Part shown: positions 1-2,691 of the stretch, in pieces
Layout: every line of letters begins with the position of its first letter
Numbering within the stretch: position 1 is the stretch's first letter
Assembly (NCBI GenBank): GCA_016198635.1
Contig: JACQIF010000054.1
Coordinates: forward strand, 1-5,881
Length of the DNA: 5,881 nucleotides
Reading direction: 5' to 3'
From: Candidatus Aenigmatarchaeota archaeon
GTDB taxonomy: Archaea; Aenigmatarchaeota; Aenigmatarchaeia; PWEA01; JACQIF01
The notes under the pieces: generated by a model
Database searches by the model: none
What the model saw: the letters and a program-made list of their open reading frames with translations, nothing else
What the model was told of the DNA's origin: nothing
Position numbers and translations under genes: made by a program

Positions 1-390
1 GCCTTGGATAGCGACATACTGATCTATGCTCTGCGGGGCAAAGAGCCTTTCGTTTCAACTGTCAAGGAGCTAGAAAAGAAAGTTGCTCTCGCTACCACCG
101 ACATCAACGTCTTTGAACTGTATGCCGGGGCATACAAGTCCTCACATAGCGATCGCGAGCTGGCTTCTGTAAAAGGCGCGCTGAACGCGCTAACTCTGTT
201 ACACACTTCCGAGGGTTCGATGGAATTGGCTGGTAAGATAGCCGCAGACTTGCATAGGAAAAGAACGCCTATAGACGCCAAAGACCTTTTCATAGCTTCT
301 ATCTGCATGGTATCGGGATGCTCTCTCCTTACAAGAAACACCAAACACTTCGAGCGGATAGACGGCCTGAGGCTTTTCGATCCTTCTTAA
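1..390 (+). CDS. vapC: VapC-like PIN-domain ribonuclease toxin, 5' end cut off by window edge
   Basis: PIN-domain endoribonuclease of the VapC type, normally the toxin of a VapBC pair that cleaves tRNA or rRNA with metal ions held by clustered acidic residues. The reading frame is open to base 1. The first conserved PIN motif (LDSDILIYALRG) begins at the second codon of the window, so the true start and a few residues lie upstream; the TTG at 4 is too close to the catalytic Asp to be the likely start. Counting that TTG as residue 1, the putative metal-binding residues are Asp2, Glu38 (in FELYAG) and Asp94 (in IDAKDLFIAS), followed by the usual PIN tail LLTRNTKHFERIDGLRL. About 128 residues are visible, near full family length. 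A cognate VapB should lie just left of the window and is not seen. The gene converges on endA, and its TAA stop (388-390) overlaps the endA stop. Family assignment is confident; target RNA is unknown. Confidence 0.9.
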   Translation, partial: ALDSDILIYALRGKEPFVSTVKELEKKVALATTDINVFELYAGAYKSSHSDRELASVKGALNALTLLHTSEGSMELAGKIAADLHRKRTPIDAKDLFIASICMVSGCSLLTRNTKHFERIDGLRLFDPS

Positions 391-959
391 GGCGTAATTC
401 TCGTCATGTGGTAGTACGTAACGTCCCCCTCGTCATCAACGACAGCCCACAGCATCGTCGCGCGGATGTTGTGTGCGAGGCGTACGGCGCGGCTAAGCTC
501 GGCGTACGAACAAGTGAATCCTTCTGGAACAGAATGCACAATCCATTTTGTGTGCTCTTTTGCGCTCTTGGGACCTTTTTTGAGCTTGACGCCGCGGTCG
601 TAGACACGAAAGTGCGTGCCGAACTTGAAGCCCGTGCGCACGACAAACCCACGTTCACGTAAATCTTTGTAGACCTTGTACTTCTGTGGAAACTCCTTGT
701 CCAGCTCTGACGCACGCGCATGGAAATCTTCTTTAGTGAGCTTTGATTTACCTTCCTTGACGACGAGACGCTTGCGTTCTATAAGGTGCATCGCTTCGAC
801 AAGAGCCATAACGTTACGCCCGTCCTCGGCCTTGCCGTAGCAGCCTATGTCATAACATTCTTCAGCTTCGCGTTCGCCCCATACGAGGACTTCATTACCT
901 TCAAGCACGCCGTCAAACTGCTTTTCGACACGCTCTTCACGTTTTTCACTATCGCCCAT
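387..959 (-). CDS. endA: tRNA-splicing endonuclease EndA family, catalytic Lys replaced by Ala
   Basis: Archaeal tRNA-intron endonuclease that cuts both bulges of the bulge-helix-bulge motif in pre-tRNA. ATG at 959 gives 190 aa; an adjacent in-frame TTG at 962 would add one residue, and an in-frame stop at 977-975 limits any extension. Length and layout match the single-unit alpha type (about 180 aa): an N-terminal domain, then a C-terminal catalytic domain starting at YKVYKDLRERGFVVRTGFKFG. Numbering from the TTG, catalytic Tyr121 (HFRVYDRG) and His137 (KEHTKW) are present. The third triad residue, Lys in the usual RLAHSVRKK motif (K156 in the Methanocaldococcus jannaschii enzyme), is Ala168 in RLAHNIRATM. 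The spacing His to Ala is 31, as in M. jannaschii. A Lys-rich insertion of about six residues (within 125-136) separates Tyr from His. The acidic VVDDEGDVTYY loop used for subunit contacts is kept. It may be a structural partner of another EndA subunit, or an active variant; the family call is firm, its activity is not. Confidence 0.92.
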   Translation of the reverse strand: MGDSEKREERVEKQFDGVLEGNEVLVWGEREAEECYDIGCYGKAEDGRNVMALVEAMHLIERKRLVVKEGKSKLTKEDFHARASELDKEFPQKYKVYKDLRERGFVVRTGFKFGTHFRVYDRGVKLKKGPKSAKEHTKWIVHSVPEGFTCSYAELSRAVRLAHNIRATMLWAVVDDEGDVTYYHMTRITP

Positions 960-972
960 CAAAACACCATGA

Positions 973-996
973 GTCTACCGTAGACGGTATTAAATA
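973..996. promoter_or_regulatory. Shared bidirectional TATA box with overlapping inverted repeat
   Basis: The gap between the divergent endA and the 1016 gene holds a near-symmetric AT box, TATTAAATA (988-996). Its centre (992) is 24 nt from the ATG at 1016 and 30-33 nt from the endA TTG/ATG, the distances expected for leaderless or nearly leaderless archaeal transcripts in both directions. Overlapping its left edge is an inverted repeat TACCGT-AG-ACGGTA (976-989); a second one, GTCTA-CCG-TAGAC (973-985), overlaps it. These could be an operator that blocks TBP/TFB binding. The distances and repeats are seen directly; the regulatory role is inferred. Confidence 0.5.
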
Positions 997-1015
997 GCTT
1001 TGTGCAGTTCGATTT

Positions 1016-1555
1016 ATGGAGAATATGGACATCCTATCTAGGATAGACCGCCAACTCGAAGATAACGAGAATATTGTTGTAGTCAGAAAACTCGGAAATT
1101 TCAAAGTACCGACGCCCCGCCGTCTCTCAAGCTACAACCAAACATGCTACCGACTGGTCGCCCCGAGGAATGGCATCTACGACGTCAACGGGCTTAACGA
1201 CTTTGTGGCACATTTGATAAAGGTTCCGTTGCCGTCAAGAACCGGGCCATTTAAAGAGAACGGTACTCTTCTGGAATTCGGATACCTAGACTTCCTTGAG
1301 TCCATAGGTGGCCAGACAGAAACACGCGAGGTCGTCCAGACTACGAACGTCGAAGAATGGCAAAACGCTGGAGGGTTTATCAAAGGCCGGAGAGTTATCA
1401 GAAGCGACGAGCAGGCATGCACATGGCACCGGACCACATTCGTTTTTCCTTATCCAGACGAGAATATCGCACAAGACCTGTACAAAGACCATGGTGTGAT
1501 GGCCCGCAGCATGAGACTGGAAGATTTGAAGGTATACCAGGCGCGCCGTCTTTAA
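1016..1555 (+). CDS. Hypothetical protein, 179 aa, divergent from endA
   Basis: I do not recognise this protein. The ATG at 1016 is preceded by no ribosome-binding site but lies 24 nt after the centre of a TATA box, which suggests leaderless translation; Met4 (1025) is an alternative start. The product looks soluble, with no signal peptide or membrane segment. Visible features are a charged, probably helical N-terminus (MDILSRIDRQLEDNENI), a basic stretch KVPTPRRLSSYNQTCYRL (residues 30-47), alternating short hydrophobic segments consistent with a mixed alpha/beta fold, two cysteines (44 and 135) and a basic C-terminus (VYQARRL). Codon use resembles the neighbours, so it is probably a native gene. 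It is transcribed divergently from endA off a shared promoter region and converges on the archaemetzincin gene, with the stop codons overlapping in a TTAA. The long open frame, promoter position and tight packing support a real gene; no function can be assigned. Confidence 0.75.
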   Translation: MENMDILSRIDRQLEDNENIVVVRKLGNFKVPTPRRLSSYNQTCYRLVAPRNGIYDVNGLNDFVAHLIKVPLPSRTGPFKENGTLLEFGYLDFLESIGGQTETREVVQTTNVEEWQNAGGFIKGRRVIRSDEQACTWHRTTFVFPYPDENIAQDLYKDHGVMARSMRLEDLKVYQARRL

Positions 1556-2073
1556 ACTCTTACGCCTGCGGCCGTGAGGCGCACCTCGCACGACTTGCAG
1601 AAGTCGCGGGCCTTGCCGTCGATGTCGCTGAAGTGCTGGGCCAACGCCATCACGCATTTCGCGTTTTCGCAGTTCGGCAGGCCCATCATGTGGCCCAGTT
1701 CATGTATCGTTTCCTTTACGATGCGTTCTGATGTGGTGGCGAAGTCGACGCTGTTGCCGTAGAATGTCGGATCCAGCCGCGCAAAACTGACGACGCTCGG
1801 GCCGTTGCCTTTTGTCAGTCCGAAGATGAAGTTGCGGTTCTCGGTGTAAATGTCGGCGTTCGTGATGAACAGCACGCGTGCGTCACGTGCGAGTTTCAGC
1901 AGCTCTTCGGCCTTATACTGCTGGCGGTATTTATCAAATGCGTTCGCCGGGAGCGGGAGCTTGTCGCCGAGCGTAAAGCGGTATATTCTGCTCTTCTTGT
2001 TCAACTCTTGCACGAGTACATCAAGATACTTCTTTGGTACGTCTCCGACTTCCAGAACGCGTATAACAGCCAT
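1552..2073 (-). CDS. amzA: Archaemetzincin-type zinc protease, third zinc ligand changed to Asn
   Basis: Archaemetzincin (peptidase M54), a small cytoplasmic metzincin found in archaea and some other lineages; the family has an HExxHxxGxxHC catalytic motif followed by a four-cysteine structural zinc site. With the chosen start (173 aa) the motif reads H124-E-L-G-H128-M-M-G-L-P-N134-C135: the position of the third zinc-binding His is Asn (codon AAC; His CAC would need one base change). The structural zinc cysteines are intact: C135-x4-C140, then C159-K-S-C162. The metzincin Met-turn CVM (Met142) is present. The start at 2073 is preferred because family members begin directly with the strand equivalent to MAVIRVLEVGDV and a TATATA box lies 32 nt upstream; ATG 2094 would add seven residues. 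The gene converges on the 1016 gene with overlapping stops and is divergent from tRNA-Asn. Family assignment is strong; whether it still hydrolyses peptides is open. Confidence 0.92.
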   Translation of the reverse strand: MAVIRVLEVGDVPKKYLDVLVQELNKKSRIYRFTLGDKLPLPANAFDKYRQQYKAEELLKLARDARVLFITNADIYTENRNFIFGLTKGNGPSVVSFARLDPTFYGNSVDFATTSERIVKETIHELGHMMGLPNCENAKCVMALAQHFSDIDGKARDFCKSCEVRLTAAGVRV

Positions 2074-2102
2074 AATAACGCGTTCTTTATGCATCGAAGC
2101 CT

Positions 2103-2131
2103 TATATACGTTTTAAAAATAGGTTTAAACC
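2103..2131. promoter_or_regulatory. AT-rich promoter region between amzA and tRNA-Asn
   Basis: Three symmetric AT elements lie between the divergent amzA and tRNA-Asn genes: TATATA (2103-2108), TTTTAAAA (2111-2118) and the perfect palindrome GGTTTAAACC (2122-2131). TATATA is centred 28 nt before the tRNA 5' end and 32 nt before the amzA ATG at 2073, so one box could serve both directions. If amzA instead starts at 2094, the GGTTTAAACC element has the matching 32-nt spacing. Positions are seen directly; promoter use is inferred from the usual archaeal TATA spacing of about 26 nt to the transcription start. Confidence 0.5.
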
Positions 2132-2133
2132 GT

Positions 2134-2247
2134 GCCGCGGTAGCTTAGTTCGGCAGAGCGCGTGGCTGTTACAGCAACAGTCATTATAATTTGACTAACG
2201 CTATGGAAACCACGAGGTCGTCGGTTCAAATCCGACCCGCGGCGCCA
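2134..2247 (+). tRNA. tRNA-Asn(GTT) with one intron, CCA encoded
   Basis: A complete cloverleaf can be folded by hand after removing one intron. Acceptor GCCGCGG (2134-2140) pairs with CCGCGGC (2237-2243). D-stem GCTT (2143-2146) pairs with GAGC (2156-2159). Anticodon stem CGTGG (2161-2165) pairs with CCACG (2210-2214). T-stem GTCGG (2220-2224) pairs with CCGAC (2232-2236) around loop TTCAAAT. The spliced anticodon loop is CTGTTAA with anticodon GTT at 2168-2170, decoding Asn codons. Discriminator G (2244) fits Asn, and CCA is encoded at 2245-2247. The spliced length is 77 nt with CCA. All stems pair perfectly apart from a U-G pair in the D-stem, so it should be functional once EndA removes the intron. 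Confidence 0.96.
2172..2208 (+). other. tRNA-Asn intron, 37 nt, canonical position 37/38
   Basis: The intron lies after position 37 of the anticodon loop. A complete bulge-helix-bulge can be drawn. The outer helix is the anticodon stem. The central 4-bp helix is CTGT (2166-2169) with ATGG (2203-2206), two pairs being G-U wobbles. The 3-nt bulges are TAC (2170-2172) and AAA (2207-2209). The inner helix is AGC (2173-2175) with GCT (2200-2202), and a terminal hairpin AGTCA (2179-2183)/TGACT (2192-2196) closes it. Cutting between the second and third bulge bases gives the boundaries stated. Confidence 0.9.
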
Positions 2248-2338
2248 TCTTCGAACTTTGGTTCGAAGCATTTCGGACTCGGTCCGAAAATCTCACGCGG
2301 CGCATCAGAAATTTCGATGCCCGCGAGAGACCACGAAT
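2248..2338 (+). other. Inter-tRNA spacer made of three consecutive hairpins
   Basis: The 91-nt spacer is nearly all inverted repeats. Hairpin A is CTTCGAAC (2249-2256)/GTTCGAAG (2261-2268) with a TTTG loop. Hairpin B is TTTCGGAC (2271-2278)/GTCCGAAA (2282-2289) with a TCG loop. Hairpin C is longer and imperfect: TCTC, CGCGG, GCATC (2291-2306) with GATGC, CCGCG, GAGA (2316-2330), with one mismatch and one bulged C. No good TATA box precedes tRNA-Phe (only AAATTT near 2309-2314, inside hairpin C), so the two tRNAs may be co-transcribed. I could not fold a third tRNA from the spacer. Its role, whether processing signal, termination or spacer RNA, is unknown. Confidence 0.7.
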
Positions 2339-2376
2339 GGGGCAGTAGCTCAGACCGGGAGAGCGCACGGCTGAAG

Positions 2377-2433
2377 AAGCAAACGCCCGCGTACGGAATG
2401 CTATGCATTCCGGGCCGTTTGTGAAGATCTGAA
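2377..2433 (+). other. tRNA-Phe intron 1, 57 nt, canonical position 37/38
   Basis: The boundaries are fixed by the need to restore a 7-nt anticodon loop; a one-base shift gives the same product because both junction bases are A. The central helix CTGA (2371-2374)/TCTG (2428-2431) has one U-U mismatch, with bulges AGA (2375-2377) and AAA (2432-2434). No inner helix directly abuts bulge 1, so the motif is relaxed. Inside, CAAACG (2380-2385) pairs with CGTTTG (2416-2421), and CGGAATGC (2394-2401) pairs with GCATTCCG (2405-2412) around a TAT loop. Confidence 0.85.
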
Positions 2434-2455
2434 ACCGTGATGTCGCGCGTTCAAA

Positions 2456-2570
2456 CCACCCTTTTGCGCACGTCCGCGAAAAAGCGCGCCCGGAAAATCC
2501 GTGCACGGAAACTGCGGTTTCCGGCACTTCGGAAAGTACGCTTTCCGCAAGCCTTCCGGCGCATGGAAAA
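2456..2570 (+). other. tRNA-Phe intron 2, 115 nt, T-loop position 59/60
   Basis: The insertion splits the T-loop between position 59 and 60. Runs of A at both ends leave several cut sites giving the same tRNA; 59/60 gives the best motif: outer helix the 5-bp T-stem, central helix TTC (2450-2452)/GAA (2566-2568) plus an A-G mismatch, bulges AAC (2454-2456) and AAT (2569-2571). The interior folds into a branched structure. A stem GCGCC-c-GGAA (2486-2495)/TTCCGGCGC (2554-2562) encloses two hairpins, at 2501-2527 and 2528-2550, each with a UNCG tetraloop. Non-canonical introns are known in several archaeal groups; the length and folding here stand out. Confidence 0.85.
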
Positions 2571-2609
2571 TCGCGCCTGCCCCACCATTGGTTTCTCTGC
2601 AGAATACGG

Positions 2610-2628
2610 AATATAACACTGTTATATT
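2610..2628. promoter_or_regulatory. Perfect inverted repeat with TATA-like arms before the aminopeptidase gene
   Basis: AATATAAC (2610-2617) and GTTATATT (2621-2628) form a perfect 8-bp inverted repeat around ACT. Both arms are TATA-like. Their centres (about 2614 and 2625) predict transcription starts near 2640-2651, downstream of the ATG at 2629 and 40-50 nt before the ATG at 2692, which supports 2692 as the real start. The symmetry would also suit a dimeric regulator. Sequence and spacing are seen; promoter or operator function is inferred. Confidence 0.5.
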
Positions 2629-2691
2629 ATGGACCGCAGACCGCCGCCTTTAAGAGCCCATAAGGAATCTACTAACCGGCTGTGGATAGAC

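Larger units (their letters stand above)
2339..2587 (+). tRNA. tRNA-Phe(GAA) with two introns, one in the T-loop; CCA encoded
   Basis: The gene spans 249 nt, of which 172 are intron. Acceptor GGGGCAG (2339-2345) pairs with CTGCCCC (2577-2583). D-stem GCTC (2348-2351) pairs with GAGC (2361-2364). Anticodon stem CACGG (2366-2370) pairs with CCGTG (2435-2439). T-stem GCGCG (2445-2449) pairs with CGCGC (2572-2576). Splicing out 2377-2433 gives anticodon loop CTGAAGA with anticodon GAA (2373-2375), decoding Phe. Splicing out 2456-2570 restores T-loop TTCAAAT. Discriminator A (2584) fits Phe, followed by encoded CCA (2585-2587). The spliced product is 77 nt, exactly the length of the neighbouring tRNA-Asn, and every stem is fully paired, so this is an intact gene and not a pseudogene. 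Unspliced, the T-arm is split and tRNA-finding tools could miss it. Confidence 0.94.

Noticed and set aside
4..390. vapC as a complete gene starting with TTG at 4
   Set aside because: PIN proteins have a few residues before the catalytic LDxD motif, and the frame is open to the window edge, so the true start is upstream.
318..983. Plus-strand frames opposite endA (318-662 and 786-983)
   Set aside because: They lie antisense to a clearly recognised EndA gene and have no promoter, family motif or plausible start context.
2248..2338. A third tRNA or a split-tRNA half between tRNA-Asn and tRNA-Phe
   Set aside because: TTCGAA near 2263 resembles a T-loop, but no flanking 5-bp T-stem, acceptor or anticodon arm could be paired.
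2421..2443. C/D-box guide RNA in the tRNA-Phe intron, from GTGAAGA, CTGA and GTGATGT
   Set aside because: The boxes are imperfect, the order and spacing do not suit C/D RNA, and some lie in tRNA exons. Chance matches are the simpler reading.
2201..2527. Open frames on both strands across the tRNA cluster
   Set aside because: They overlap the well-supported tRNA exons and introns, show no recognisable protein pattern and are explained by GC-rich stem sequences lacking stops.
2339..2587. tRNA-Phe as a pseudogene, because the T-arm looks broken
   Set aside because: Removal of 2456-2570 restores a perfect T-stem, T-loop and full 77-nt cloverleaf with CCA, so an intron explains the break.
2629..2691. 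A 21-codon N-terminal extension of the aminopeptidase from ATG 2629
   Set aside because: The encoded Pro/Arg-rich stretch is unlike M1 N-termini, and both TATA-like arms at 2610-2628 place the transcription start after this ATG; ATG 2692 matches the family start.
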